From NCBI GenBank assembly GCA_033782935.1, contig JAWQEG010000723.1:558001-622000 (forward strand): 64,000 nt of DNA, given 5' to 3'. Shown in pieces: positions 22,757 to 37,590 of this stretch. This DNA comes from Petrolisthes cinctipes (taxonomy: Eukaryota; Arthropoda; Malacostraca; Decapoda; Porcellanidae). Every line of letters begins with the position of its first letter. The stretch's first letter is position 1. The position numbers were made by a program, and so were the translations under genes. Under the pieces are notes generated by a model that searched no databases, was not told the origin of the DNA, and saw only the letters and a list, made by a program, of their open reading frames with translations.

Positions 22757-25700
22757 TTAGCATGTTTTTAGCCTATATTTTGAAAATATTCTAGCACTGT
22801 GTAGGCATGTACAGATTGCTTCTGGGACCCCAAAATATTGAATTTTCGGGTGTTTTGAGCCTGAATTTGAGATATAAACGGGTACAGAAGATACATGCAC
22901 ATATTGACTTTGGGCACCAAAAATATCGATTTTCAGCATGTTTTGGGCCTGAATTTTGAAAATACTCTAACACGGAGTAGGCATGTACAGATCGCTTCTG
23001 GGACCCCAAAATATCGAATTTTCGGGTGTTTAGGGCCAGAATTTGAGATATAAACGGGTACAGAAGATGCATGCACATATCGACTTTTGGGCACCTAAAA
23101 GATCGATTTTCAGTATGTTTTTGGCCTGTATTTTGAAAATACTCTAACACGGAGTAGGCATGTACAGATCGCTTCTGGGACACCTAAATATCGAATTTTC
23201 GGGTGTTTTGGGACTGAATTTGAGATATCGACTTTTTGCCACCTAAAAGATCGATTTTTAGCATGTTTTTAGCCTATATTTTGAAAATATTCTAGCACTG
23301 AGTAGGCATGTACAGATTGCTTCTGGGACCCCAAAATATTGAATTTTCGGGTGTTTTGAGCCTGAATTTGAGATATAAACAGGTACAGAAGATACATGCA
23401 CATATTGACTTTTGGGCACCTAAAAGACCGATTTTCAGTATGTTTTTGGCCTGTATTTTGAAAATACTCTAACACGGGATAGGCATGTACAGATACCTTC
23501 TGGGACCTCTAAATATCGAATTTTCGGGTGTTTTGGGACTGAATTTGAGATATCGATTTTTTGGCACCTAAAATGTCGATTTTTAGCATGTTTTTCGCCT
23601 ATATTTTGAAAATATTCTAGCACTGTGTAGGCATGTACAGATTGCTTCTGGGACCCCAAAATATTGAATTTTCGGGTGTTTTGAGCCTGAATTTGAGATA
23701 TAAACGGGTACAGATGATACATGCACATATTGACTTTGGGCATCTAAAATATCGATTTTCAGCATGTTCTGGGCCTGTATTTTGAAAATACTCTAACACT
23801 GAGTAGGCATGTACAGATTGCTTCTGGGACCCCAAAATATTGAATTTTCGGGTGTTTTGAGCCTGAATATGAGATATAAACGGGTACTGAAGATGCATGC
23901 ACATATCGACTTTTGTGCACCTAAAAGATCGATTTTCAGTATGTTTTGAGCATGTATTTTGAAAATACTCTAACACGGAGTAGGCATGTACAGATCGCTT
24001 CTGGGACCCCTAAATATCGAATTTTCGGGTGTTTTGGGACTGAATTTGAGATATCGACTTTTTGGCACCTAAAAGATCGATTTTTAGCATGTTTTTAGCC
24101 TATATTTTGAAAATATTCTAGCACTGAGTAGGCATGTACAGATTGCTTCTGGGACCCCAAAATATTGAATTTTCGGGTGTTTTGAGCCTGAATTTGAGAT
24201 ATAAACGGGTACAGAAGATACATGCACATATTGACTTTGGGCACCAAAAATATCGATTTTCAGCATGTTTTGGGCCTGAATTTTGAAAATACTCTAACAC
24301 GAAGTAGGCATGTACAGATCGTTTCTGGGACCCCAAAATATCGAATTTTCGGGTGTTTAGGGCCAGAATTTGAGATATAAATGGGTACAGAAGATGCATG
24401 CACATATCGACTTTTGTGCACCTGAAAGATCGATTTTCAGTATGTTTTGAGCATGCATTTTGAAAATACTCTAACACGGAGTAGGCATGTACAGATCGCT
24501 TCTGGAACCCCTAAATATCGAATTTTCGGGTGTTTTGGGACTGAATTTGAAATATCGACTTTTTGGCACCTAAATGATCGATATTTAGCATATTTTTAGC
24601 CTATATTTTGAAAATATTCTAGCACTGAGTAGGCATTGTACAGATTGCTTCTGGGACCCCAAAATATTGAATTTTCGGGTGTTTTGAGCCTGAATTTGAG
24701 ATATATTCGGGTAAAGAAGATACATGCACATATTGACTTTGGGCACCAAAAATATCGATTTTCAGCATGTTTTGGGCCTGAATTTTGAAAATACTCTAAC
24801 ACGGAGTAGGCATGTACAGATCGCTTCTGGGACCCCAAAATATTGAATTTTCGGGTGTTTAGGGCCAGAATTTGAGATATAAACGGGTACAGAAGATGCA
24901 TGCACATATCGACTTTTGGGCACCTAAAAGATCGATTTTCAGTATGTTTTGCGCATGTATTTTGAAAATACTCTAACACGGAGAAGGCATGTACAGATCG
25001 CTTCTGGGACCCCTAAATATCGAATTTTCGGGTGTTTTTAGCCTGAATTTGAGATATCGACTTTTTGGCACCTAAAAGATCGATTTTTAGCATGTTTTTA
25101 GCCTATATTTTGAAAATATTCAAGCACTGAGTTGGCATGTACAGATTGCTTCTGGGACCCCAAAATATTGAATTTTCGGGTGTTTTGAGCCTGAATTTGA
25201 GATATAAACGGGTACAGAAGATACATGCACATATTGACTTTGGGCACCAAAAATATCGATTTTCAGCATGTTTTGGGCCTGAATTTTGAAAATACTCTAA
25301 CACGGAGTAGGCATGTACAGATACCTTCTGGGACCTCTAAATATCGAATTTTCGGGTGTTTTGGGACTGAATTTGAGATATCGATTTTTTGGCACCTAAA
25401 ATGTCGATGTTTAGCATGTTTTTAGCCTATATTTTAAAAATATTCTAGCACTGTGTAGGCATGTACAGATTGCTTTTGGGACCCCAAAATATTTAATTTT
25501 CGGGTGTTTTGAGCCTGAATTTGAGATATAAACGGGTACAGAAGATACATGCACATATTGACTTTGGGCATCTAAAATATCGATTTTCAGCATGTTTTGG
25601 GCCTGTATTTTGAAAATACTCTAACACTGAGTAGGCATGTACAGATTGCTTCTGGGACCACAAAATATTGAATTTTCTGGTGTTTTGAGCCTGAATTTGA

Positions 25701-28680
25701 GATATAAACTGGTACTGAAGATGCATGCACATATCGACTTTTGTGCACCTAAAAGATCGATTTTCAGTATGTTTTGAGCATGTATTTTGAAAATACTCTA
25801 ACACGGAGTAGGCATGTACTGATCGCTTCTGGGACCCCTAAATATCAAATTTTCGGGTGTTTTGGGACTGAATTTGAGATATCGACTTTTTGGAACCTAA
25901 AAGATCGATTTTTAGCATGTTTTTAGCCTATATTTTGAAAATATTCTAGCACTGAGTAGGCATGTACAGATTGCTTCTGGGACCCCAAAATATTGATTTT
26001 TCGGGTGTTTTGAGCCTGAATTTGAGATATAAACGGGTACAGAAGATACATTCACATATTGACTTTGGCACCAAAAATATCGATTTTCAGCATGTTTTGG
26101 GCCTGAATTTTGAAAATACTCTAACACGGAGTAGGCATGTACAGATACCTTCTGGGACCTCTAAATATCGAATTTTCGGGTGTTTTGGGACTGAATTTGA
26201 GATATCGATTTTTTGGCACCTAAAATGTCGATGTTTAGCATGTTTTTAGCCTATATTTTAAAAATATTCTAGCACTGTTTAGGCATGTACAGATTGTTTC
26301 TGGGACCCCAAAATATTGAATTTTCGGGTGTTTTGAGCCTGAATTTGAGATATAAACGTGTACAGAAGATACATGCACATATTGACTTTGGGCATCTAAA
26401 ATATCGATTTTCAGCATGTTTTGGGCCTGTATTTTGAAAATACTCTAACACTGAGTAGGCATGTACAGATTGCTTCTGGGACCCCAAAATATTGAATTTT
26501 CGGGTGTTTTGAGCCTGAATTTGAGATATAAACGGGTACTGAAGATGCATGCACATATCGACTTTTGTGCACCTAAAAGATCGATTTTCAGTATGTTTTG
26601 AGCATGTATTTTGAAAATACTTTAACACGGAGTAGGCATGTACAGATCGCTTCTGGGACCCCTAAATATCGAATTTTCAGGTGTTTTGGGACTGAATTTG
26701 AGATATCGACTTTTTGGCACCTAAAAGATCGATTTTCAGCATGTTTTGGGCCTGTATTTTGAAAATACTCTAACACTGAGTAGGCATGTACAGATTGCTT
26801 CTGCGACCCCAAAATATTGAATTTTCGGGTGTTTTGAGCCTGAATTTGAGATATAAACGGGTACAGAAGATACATGCACCAAAAATATCGATTTTCAGCA
26901 TGTTTTGGGCCTGAATTTTTAAAATACTCTTACAAGGAGTAGGCATGTACAGATCGCTTCTGGGACCCCCAAATATCGAATTTTCGGGTGTTTAGGGCCA
27001 GAATTTGAGATATAAACGGGTACAGAAGATGCATGTTTTTTGGCCTGTATTTTGAAAATACTCTAACACGGAGTAGGCATGTACAGATACCTTCTGGGAC
27101 CTCTAAATATCGAATTTTCGGGTGTTTTGGGACTGAATTTGAGATATCGATTTTTTGGCACCTAAAATGTCGATGTTTAGCATGTTTTTAGCCTATATTT
27201 TAAAAATATTCTAGCACTGTGTAGGCATGTACAGATTGCTTCTGGGACCCCAAAATATTGAATTTTCGGGTGTTTTGAGCCTGAATTTGAGATATAAACG
27301 GGTACTGAATATGCATGCACATATCGACTTTTGTGCACCTAAAAGATCGATTTTCAGTATCTTTTGAGCATGTATTTTGAAAATACTCTAACAAGGAGTA
27401 GGCATGTACAGATCGCTTCTGGAACCCCTAAATATCGAATTTTCGGGTGTTTTGGGACTGAATTTGAGATATCGACTTATTGGCACCTAAAAGATCGATT
27501 TTTAGCATGTTTTTAGCCTATATTTTGAAAATATTCTAGCACTGAGTAGGCATGTACAGATTGCTTCTGGGACGCCAAAATATTGAATTTTCGGGTGTTT
27601 TGAGCCTGAATTTGAGATATAAACGGGTACAGAAGATACATGCACATATTGACTTTGGGCACCAAAAATATCGATTTTCAGCATGTTTTGGGCCTGAATT
27701 TTGAAAATACTCTAACACTGAGTAGGCATGTACAGATTGCTTCTGGGACCCCAAAATATTGAATTTTCGGGTGTTTTGAGCCTGAATTTGAGATATAAAC
27801 GGGTACTGAATATGCATGCACATATCGACTTTTGTGCACCTAAAAGATCGATTTTCAGTATGTTTTGAGCATGTATTTTGAAAATACTCTAACACGGAGT
27901 AGGCATGTACAGATCCCTTCTGGAACCCCTAAATATCGAATTTTCGGGTGTTTTGGGACTGAATTTGAGATATCGATTTTTTGGCACCTAAAATGTCGAT
28001 TTTTAGCATGTTTTTAGCCTATATTTTGAAAATATTCTAGCACTGTGTAGGCATGTACAGATTGCTTCTGGGACCCCAAAATATTGAATTTTCGGGATTT
28101 TTGAGCCTGAATTTGAGATATAAACGGGTACAGATGATACATGCACATATTGACTTTGGGCATCTAAAATATCGATTTTCAGCATGTTTTGGGCCTGTAT
28201 TTTGAAAATACTCTAACACTGAGTAGGCATGTACAGATTGCTTCTGGGACCCCAAAATATTGAATTTTCGGGTGTTTTGAGCCTGAATTTGAGATATAAA
28301 CGGGTACAGAAGATACATGCACATATTGACTTTGGGCATCTAAAATATCGATTTTCAGCATGTTTTGGGCCTGTATTTTTATAATACTCTAACACTGAGC
28401 AGGCATGTACAGATTGCTTCTGGGACCCCAAAAAATTGAATTTTCGGGTGTTTTGAGCCTGAATTTGAGATATAAACGGGTACTGAAGATGCATGCACAT
28501 ATCGACTTTTGTGCACCTAAAAGATCGATTTTCAGTATGTTTTGAGCATGTTTTTTGAAAATACTCTAACACGGAGTAGGCATGTACAGATCGCTTCTGG
28601 GACCCCTAAATATCGAATTTTCTGGTGTTTTGGGACTGAATTTGAGATATCGACTTTTTGGCACCTAAAAGATCGATTTT
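22757..28680 (+). repeat. Mixed trimer/dimer segment with small deletions and an A-A-B-C tetramer
   Basis: Spacings from 22757 are 826 (501+325), 501, then 1327 bp with a single extra base near 24636. A 324-bp A2-C2 dimer occurs twice, about 25.09-25.41 and 25.91-26.23 kb, offset 824 bp. Near 26879 the bases between two 'gca' triplets are missing (atgcaccaaaaatatcg, a 17-bp loss). From 28003 two A1 monomers stand in tandem (176 bp apart) ahead of B and C. Confidence 0.7.
27020..27050 (+). repeat. B monomer with a deletion of about 43 bp (first of five)
   Basis: The text runs agaagatgcatgttttttgg, joining the tgcatg block straight to the tttttggcctg of the next half-unit. The missing part would run from cacatatcgac to cagtatg, with 'atg' at both ends. 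The same junction is at 31478, 32428, 33360 and 37268, so it spread by amplification after forming once. Confidence 0.8.
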
Positions 28681-30639
28681 TAGCATGTTTTTAGCCTATA
28701 TTTTGAAAATATTCTAGCTCTGTACAGATTGCTTCTGGGACCCCAAAATATTGAATTTTCGGTTGTTTTGAGCCTGAATTTGAGATATAAACGGGTACAG
28801 AAGATACATGCACATATTGACTTTTGGGCACCTAAAAGATCGATTTTCAGTATGTTTTTGGCCTGTATTTTGAAAATACTTTAACACGGAGTAGGCATGT
28901 ACAGATACCTTCTGGAACCCCTAAATATCGAATTTTCGGGTGTTTTGGGACTGAATTTGAGATATCGACTTTTTGGCACCAAAATGATCGATTTTTAGCA
29001 TATTTTTAGCCTATGTTTTGAAAATATTCTAGCACTTAGTAGGCATGTACAGATTGCTTCTGGGACCCCAAAATATTGAATTTTCGGGTGTTTTGAGCCT
29101 GAATTTGAGATATAAACGGGTACAGAAGATACATGCACATATTGACTTTGGGCACCAAAAATATCGATTTTTTAGCATGTTTTGGGCCTGAAATTTTGAA
29201 AATACTCTAACACAAAGTAGGCATGTACAGATCGCTTCTGGGACCCCAAAATATCGAATTTTCGGGTGTTTAGGGCCAGAATTTGAGATATAAACGGGTA
29301 CAGAAGATGCATCCACATATCGACTTAAGGGCACCTAAAAGATCGATTTTTAGCATGTTTTTAGCCTATATTTTTGAAAATATTCTAGCACTGAGTAGGC
29401 ATGTACAGATTGCTTCTGGGACCCCAAAAATTGAAATTTCGGGTGTTTTGAGACTGAATTTGAGATATAAACGGGTACTGAAGATGCATGCAAATATCGA
29501 CTTTTGTGGACCTAAAAGATCGATTTTCAGTATGTTTTGAGCATGTATTTTGAAAATACTCTAACACGGAGTAGGCATGTACAGATCGCTTCTGGGACCC
29601 CTAAATATCGAATTTTCGGATGTTTTGGGACTGAATTTGAGATATCGATTTTTTGGCACCTAAAAGATCGATTTTCAGCATGTTTTTAGCCTATATTTTG
29701 AAAATATTCTAGCACTGTGTAGGCATGTACAGATTGCTTCTGGGACCCCAAAATATTGAATTTTCGGGTGTTTTGAGCCTGAATTTGAGATATAAACGGG
29801 TACTGAAGATGCATGCACATATTGACTTTGGGCACCAAAAATATCGATTTTCAGCATGTTTTGGGCCTGAATTTTGAAAATACTCTAACACGGAGTAGGC
29901 ATGTACAGATCGCTTCTGGGACCCCAAAATATCGAATTTTCGGGTGTTTAGGGCCAGAATTTGAGATATAAACGGGTACAGAAGATGCATGCACATATCG
30001 ACTTTTGTGCACCTAAAAGATCGATTTTCAGTATGTTTTTGGCCTGTATTTTGAAAATACTCTAACACAGAGTAGGCATGTACAGATACCTTCTGGGACC
30101 TCTAAATATCGAATTTTCGGGTGGTATGGGACTGAATTTGAGATATCGATTTTTTGGCACCTATAATATCGATTTTTAGCATGTTTTTAGCCTATATTTT
30201 GAAAATATTCTAGCACTGTGTAGGCATGTACAGATTGCTTCTGGGACCCAAAAATATTGAATTTTCGGGTGTTTTGAGCCTGAATTTGAGATATAAACGG
30301 GTACAGAAGATACATGCACATATTGACTTTGGGCACCAAAAATATCGATTTTCAGCATGTTTTGGGCCTGAATTTTGAAAATACTCTAACACGGAGTAGG
30401 CATGTACAGATTGCTTCTGGGACCCCAAAATATTGAATTTTTGGGTGTTTTGAGCCTGAATTTGAGATATAAACGGGTACTGAAGATGCATGCACATATC
30501 GACTAGTGTGCACCTAAAAGATCGATTTTCAGTATGTTTTGAGCATGTATTTTGAAAATACTCTAACACGGAGTAGGCAAGTACAGATCGCTTCTGGGAC
30601 CCCTAAATATCGAATTTTCGGGTGTTTTGAGCCTGAATT

Positions 30640-30665
30640 TGAGATATAAACGGGCATCTAAAATA
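30640..30665 (+). repeat. A monomer with a 32-bp deletion between ggg triplets
   Basis: At 30651 the sequence reads cgggcatctaaaatatcg; the intact form has tacagaag...gactttggg between cggg and catc. The junction is duplicated at 36442, offset 5791 bp, along with its surroundings, so it predates that duplication. Confidence 0.8.
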
Positions 30666-31840
30666 TCGATTTTCAGCATGTTTTGGGCCTGTATTTTGAA
30701 AATACTCTAACACTGAATAGGCATGTACAGATTGCTTCTGGGACCCCAAAATATTGAATTTTCGGGTGTTTTGAGCCTGAATTTGAGATATAAACGGGTA
30801 CAGAAGATACATGCACATATTGACTTTGGGCATCTAAAATATCGATTTTCAGCATGTTTTGGGCCTGTATTTTGAAAATACTCTAACACTGAGTAGGCAT
30901 GTACAGATTGCTTCTGCGACCCCAAAATATTGAATTTTCGGGTGTTTTGAGCCTGAATTTGAGATATAAACGGGTACTGAAGATGCATGCACATATCGAC
31001 TTTTGTGCACCTAAAAGATCGATTTTCAGTATGTTTTGAGCATGTTTTTTGAAAATACTCTAACACGGAGTAGGCATGTACAGATCGCTTCTGGGGCCCC
31101 AAAATATCGAATTTTTCTGGTGTTTTGGGACTGAATTTGAGATATCGACTTTTTGGCACCTAAAAGATCGATTTTTAGCATGTTTTTAGCCTATATTTTA
31201 ATAAATATTCTAGCACTGTACAGATTGCTTCTGGGACCCCAAAATATTGAATTTTCGGGTGTTTTGAGCCTGAATTTGAGATATAAACGGGTACTGAAGA
31301 TACATGCACATATTGACTTTGGGCACCAAAAATATCGATTTTCAGCATGTTTTGGGCCTGAATTTTGAAAATACTCTTACACGGAGTAGGCATGTACAGA
31401 TCGCTTCTGGGACCCCCAAATATCGAATTTTCGGGTGTTTAGGGCCAGAATTTGAGATATAAACGGGTACAGAAGATGCATGTTTTTTGGCCTGTATTTT
31501 GAAAATACTATAACGCTGAGTAGGCATGTACAGATTGCTTCTGGGACCCCAAAATATTGAATTTTCGGGTGTTTTGAGCCTGAATTTGAGATATAAACGG
31601 GTTCTGAATATGCATGCACATATCGACTTTTGTGCACCTAAAAGATCGATTTTCAGTATGTTTTGAGCATGTTTTTTGAAAATACTCTAACACGGAGTAG
31701 GCATGTACAGATCGCTTCTGGGACACCTAAATATCGAATTTTCTGGTGTTTTGGGACTGAATTTGAGATATCGACTTTTTGGCACCTAAAAGATCGATTT
31801 TTAGCATGTTTTTAGCCTATATTTTGAAAATATTCTAGCT

Positions 31841-33722
31841 CTGTACAGATTGCTTCTGGGACCCCAAAATATTGAATTTTCGGTTGTTTTGAGCCTGAAT
31901 TTGAGATATAAACGGGTACAGAAGATACATGCACATATTGACTTTAGGGCACCTAAAAGATCGATTTTCAGTATGTTTTTGGCCTGAATTTTGAAAATAC
32001 TTTAACACGGAGTAGGCATGTACAGATACCTTCTGGAACCCCTAAATATCGAATTTTCGGGTGTTTTGGGACTGAATTTGAGATATCGACTTTTTGGCAC
32101 CAAAATGTTCGATTTTTAGCATATTTTTAGCCTATATTTTGAAAATATTCTAGCACTGAGTAGGCATGTACAGATTGCTTCTGGGACCCCAAAATATTGA
32201 ATTTTCGGGTGTTTTGAGCCTGAATTTGAGATATAAACGGGTACAGAAGATACATGCACATATTGACTTTGGGCACCAAAAATATCGATTTTCAGCATGT
32301 TTTGGGCCTGAATTTTGAAAATACTCTTACACGGAGTAGGCATGTACAGATCGCTTCTGGGACCCCCAAATATCGAATTTTCGGGTGTTTAGGGCCAGAA
32401 TTTGAGATATAAACGGGTACAGAAGATGCATGTTTTTTGGCCTGTATTTTGAAAATACTCTAACACTGAGTAGGCATGTACAGATTGCTTCTGGGACCCC
32501 AAAATATTGAATTTTCGGGTGTTTTGAGCCTGAATTTGAGATATAAACGGGTACTGAATATGCATGCACATATCGACTTTTGTGCACCTAAAAGATCGAT
32601 TTTCAGTATGTTTTGAGCATGTTTTTTGAAAATACTCTAACACGGAGTAGGCATGTACAGATCGCTTCTGGGACCCCTAAATATCGAATTTTCTGGTGTT
32701 TTGGGACTGAATTTGAGATATCGACTTTTTGGCACCTAAAAGATCGATTTTTAGCATGTTTATAGCCTATATTTTGAAAATATTCTAGCTCTGTACAGAT
32801 TGCTTCTGGGACCCCAAAATATTGAATTTTCGGTTGTTTTGAGCCTGAATTTGAGATATAAACGGGTACAGAAGATACATGCACATATTGACTTTTGGGA
32901 ACCTAAAAGATCGATTTTCAGTATGTTTTTGGCCTGTATTTTGAAAATACTTTAACACGGAGTAGGCATGTACAGATACCTTCTGGAACCCCTAAATATC
33001 GAATTTTCGGGTGTTTTGGGACTGAATTTGAGATATCGACTTTTTGGCACCAAAATGATCGATTTTTAGCATGTTTTTAGCCTATATTTTAAAAATATTC
33101 TAGCACTGAGTAGGCATGTACAGATTGCTTCTGGGACCCCAAAATATTGAATTTTCGGGTGTTTTGAGCCTGAATTTGAGATACATGCACATATTGACTT
33201 TGGGCACCAAAAATATCGATTTTCAGCATGTTTTGTTCCTGAAATTTTGAAAATACTCTAACACAAAGTAGGCATGTACAGATCGCTTCTGGAACCCCTA
33301 AATATCGAATTTTCGGGTGTTTAGGGCCAGAATTTGAGATATAAACGGGTACAGAAGATGCATGTTTTTTGGCCTGTATTTTGAAAATACTCTAACACTG
33401 AGTAGGCATGTACAGATTGCTTCTGGGACCCCAAAATATTGAATTTTCGGGTGTTTTGAGCCTGAATTTGAGATATAAACGGGTACTGAATATGCATGCA
33501 CATATCGACTTTTGTGCACCTAAAAGATCGATTTTCAGTATGTTTTGAGCATGTTTTTTGAAAATACTCTAACACGGAGTAGGCATGTACAGATCGCTTC
33601 TGGGACCCCTAAATATCGAATTTTCTGGTGTTTTGGGACTGAATTTGAGATATCGACTTTTTGGCACCTAAAAGATCGATTTTTAGCATGTTTATAGCCT
33701 ATATTTTGAAAATATTCTAGCT
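31841..33722 (+). repeat. 950/932-bp tandem units built from deleted monomers
   Basis: The agctctgtacagattg junction recurs at 31841, 32791 and 33723. The two intervals differ by 18 bp. This is accounted for by a 19-bp loss after 33180 (gagatacatgcac, lost between two 'agat' tracts) and one extra A in cctgaaattttg. Each unit contains both the 10-bp C deletion and the roughly 43-bp B deletion, so the deletions were amplified together. Confidence 0.75.
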
Positions 33723-34490
33723 CTGTACAGATTGCTTCTGGGACCCCAAAATATTGAATTTTCGGTTGTTTTGAGCCTGAATTTGAGATATAAACGGGTA
33801 CAGAAGATACATGCACATATTGACTTTTGGGCACCTAAAAGATCGATTTTCAGTATGTTTTTGGCCTGTATTTTGAAAATACTTTAACACGGAGTAGGCA
33901 TGTACAGATACCTTCTAGAACCCCTAAATATCGAATTTTCGGGTGTTTTGGGACTGAATTTGAGATATCGACTTTTTGGCACCAAAATGATCGATTTTTA
34001 GCATATTTTTAGCCTATATTTTAAAAATATTCTAGCACTGAGTAGGCATGTACAGATTGCTTCTGGGACCCCAAAATATTGAATTTTCGGGTGTTTTGAG
34101 CCTGAATTTGAGATATAAACGGGTACAGAAGATACATGCACATATTGGCTTTGGGCACCAAAAATATCGATTTTCAGCATGTTTTGGGCCTGAAATTTTG
34201 AAAATACTCTAACACAAAGTAGGCATGTACAGATCGCTTCTGGGACCCCAAAATATCGAATTTTAGGGTGTTTAGGGCCAGAATTTGAGATATAAACGGG
34301 TACAGAAGATGCATCCACATATCGACTTTTGGGCACCTAAAAGATCGATTTTCAGTATGTTTTTGGCCTGTATTTTGAAAATACTCTAACACGGAGTAGG
34401 CATGTACAGATCGCTTCTGGAACCCCTAAATATCGAATTTTCGGGTGTTTTGGGACTGAATTTGAGATATCGACTTTTTGGCACCTAAAT

Positions 34491-34515
34491 GATCGATTTT
34501 TAGCCTATATTTTGA
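34491..34515 (+). repeat. C monomer with 11-bp loss between tttttagc repeats
   Basis: At 34497-34505 the text is tttttagcctatattttg. The usual C sequence is tttttagc-atg-tttttagc-ctat. One 8-bp repeat plus the 'atg' between is missing, which is what slippage between direct repeats would produce. Confidence 0.85.
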
Positions 34516-37500
34516 AAATATTCTAGCACTGAGTAGGCATGTACAGATTGCTTCTGGGACCCCAAAATATTGAAATTTCGGGTGTTTTGAGCCTGAATTT
34601 GAGATATAAACGGGTACTGAAGATGCATGCAAATATCGACTTTTGTGGACCTAAAAGATCGATTTTCAGTATGTTTTGAGCATGTATTTTGAAAATACTC
34701 TAACACAGAGTAGGCATGTACAGATCGCTTCTGGGACCCCTAAATATCGAATTTTCGGGTGTTTTGGGACTGAATTTGAGATATCGATTTTTTGGCACCT
34801 AAAAGATCGATTTTCAGCATGTTTTTAGCCTATATTTTGAAAATATTCTAGCACTGTGTAGGCATGTACAGATTGCTTCTGGGACCCCAAAATATTGAAT
34901 TTTCGGGTGTTTTGAGCCTGAATTTGAGATATAAACGGGTACTGAAGATGCATGCACATATTGACTTTGGGCACCAAAAATATCGATTTTCAGCATGTTT
35001 TTGGCCTGAATTTTGAAAATACTCTAACACGGAGTAGGCATGTACAGATCGCCTCTGGGACCCCAAAATATCGAATTTTCGGGTGTTTAGGGCCAGAATT
35101 TGAGATATAAACGGGTACAGAAGATGCATGCACATATCGACTTTTGTGCACCTAAAAGATCGATTTTCAGTATGTTTTTGGCCTGTATTTTGAAAATACT
35201 CTAACACGGAGTAGGCATGTACAGATACCTTCTGGGATCTCTAAATATCGAATTTTCGGGTGGTATGGGACTGAATTTGAGATATCGATTTTTTGGCACC
35301 TATAATATCGATTTTTAGCATGTTTTTAGCCTATATTTTGAAAATATTCTAGCACTGTGTAGGCATGTACAGATTGCTTCTGGGACCCCAAAATATTGAA
35401 TTTTCGGGTGTTTTGAGCCTGAATTTGAGATATAAACGGGTACAGAAGATACATGCACATATTGACTTTGGGCACCAAAAATATCGATTTTCAGCATGTT
35501 TTGGGCCTGAATTTTGAAAATACTCTAACACGGAGTAGGCATGTACAGATTGCTTCTGGGACCCCAAAATATTGAATTTTCGGGTGTTTTGAGCCTGAAT
35601 TTGAGATATAAACGGGTACTGATGATGCATGCACATATCGACTTTTGTGCACCTAAAAGATCGATTTTCAGTATGTTTTGAGCATGTATTTTGAAAATAC
35701 TCTAACACGGAGTAGGCATGTACAGATCGCTTCTGGGACCCCTAAATATCGAATTTTCGGGTGTTTTGGGACTGAATTTGAGATATCGATTTTTTGGCAC
35801 CTAAAAGATCGATTTTCAGCATGTTTTTAGCCTATATTTTGAAAATATTCTAGCACTGTGTAGGCATGTACAGATTGCTTCTGGGACCCCAAAATATTGA
35901 ATTTTCGGGTGTTTTGAGCCTGAATTTGAGATATAAACGGGTACAGAAGATACATGCACATATTGACTTTGGGCATCTAAAATATCGATTTTCAGCATGT
36001 TTTGGGCCTGTATTTTGTAAATACTCTAACACGGAGTAGGCATGTACAGATCGCTTCTGGGACCGCAAAATATCGAATTTTAGGGTGTTTAGGGCTAGAA
36101 TTTGAGATATAAACGGGTACAGAAGATGCATGCACATATCGACTTTTAGGCACCTAAAAGATCGATTTTCAGTATGTTTTTGGCCTGTATTTTGAAAATA
36201 CTCTAACACGGGGTAGGCATGTACAGATACCTTCTGGGACCTCTAAATATCGAATTTTCGGGTGTTATGGGACTGAATTTAAGATATCGATTTTTGGAAC
36301 CTATAATATCGATTTTTAAAAAGCATGTTTTTAGCCTATATTTTGAAAATATTCTAGCACTGAGTAGGCATGTACAGATTGCTTCTGGGACCCCAAAATA
36401 TTGAATTTTCGGGTGTTTTGAGCCTGAATTTGAGATATAAACGGGCATCTAAAATATCGATTTTCAGCATGTTTTGGGCCTGTATTTTGAAAATACTCTA
36501 ACACTGAGTAGGCATGTACAGATTGCTTCTGGGACCCCAAAATATTGAATTTTCGGGTGTTTTGAGCCTGAATTTGAGATATAAACGGGTACAGAAGATA
36601 CATGCACATATTGACTTTGGGCATCTAAAATATCGATTTTCAGCATGTTTTGGGCCTGTATTTTGAAAATACTCTAACACTGAGTAGGCATGTACAGATT
36701 GCTTCTGCGACCCCAAAATATTGAATTTTCGGGTGTTTTGAGCCTGAATTTGAGATATAAACGGGTACTGAAGAAGCATGCACATATCGACTTTTGTGCA
36801 CCTAAAAGATCGATTTTCAGTATGTTTTGAGCATGTTTTTTGAAAATACTCTAACACGGAGTAGGCATGTACAGATCGCTTCTGGGGCCCCAAAATATCG
36901 AATTTTTCTGGTGTTTTGGGACTGAATTTGAGATATCGACTTTTTGGCACCTAAAAGATCGATTTTTAGCATGTTTTTAGCCTATATTTTGAAAATATTC
37001 TAGCACTGTACAGATTGCTTCTGGGACCCCAAAATATTGAATTTTCGGGTGTTTTGAGCCTGAATTTGAGATATAAACGGGTACAGAAGATACATGCACA
37101 TATTGACTTTGGGCACCAAAAATATCGATTTTCAGCATGTTTTGGGCCTGAATTTTGAAAATACTCTTACACGGAGTAGGCATGTACAGATCGCTTCTGG
37201 GACCCCTAAATATCGAATTTTCGGGTGTTTATGGCCAGAATTTGAGATATAAACGGGTATAGAAGATGCATGTTTTTTGGCCTGTATTTTGAAAATACTC
37301 TAACACTGAGTAGGCATGTACAGATTGCTTCTGGGACCCCAATATATTGAATTTTCGGGTGTTTTGAGCCTGAATTTGAGATATAAACGGGTACTGAATA
37401 TGCATGCACATATCGACTTTTGTGCACCTAAAAGATCGATTTTCAGTATGTTTTGAGCATGTATTTTGAAAATACTCTAACACGGAGTAGGCATGTACAG

Positions 37501-37590
37501 ATCCCTTCTGGGACCCCTAAATATCGAATTTTCGGGTGTTTTGGGACTGAATTTGAGATATCGACTTTTTGGCACCTAAAAAATCGATTT

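Larger units (their letters stand above)
28700..37590 (+). repeat. Most rearranged segment, with a duplicated 2.7-3.7 kb core
   Basis: Sequence near 29.4-30.6 kb recurs at 34.5-35.7 kb (offset 5139 bp). Sequence near 30.6-31.2 kb recurs at 36.4-37.0 kb (offset 5791 bp), so about 650 bp were gained or lost between the copies. Shared private marks include cgggcatctaaaatatcg (30651 and 36442) and ctggggccccaaaat (31091 and 36882). Between the copies, units of 950 and 932 bp are tandem (anchors 31841, 32791, 33723). Confidence 0.75.
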
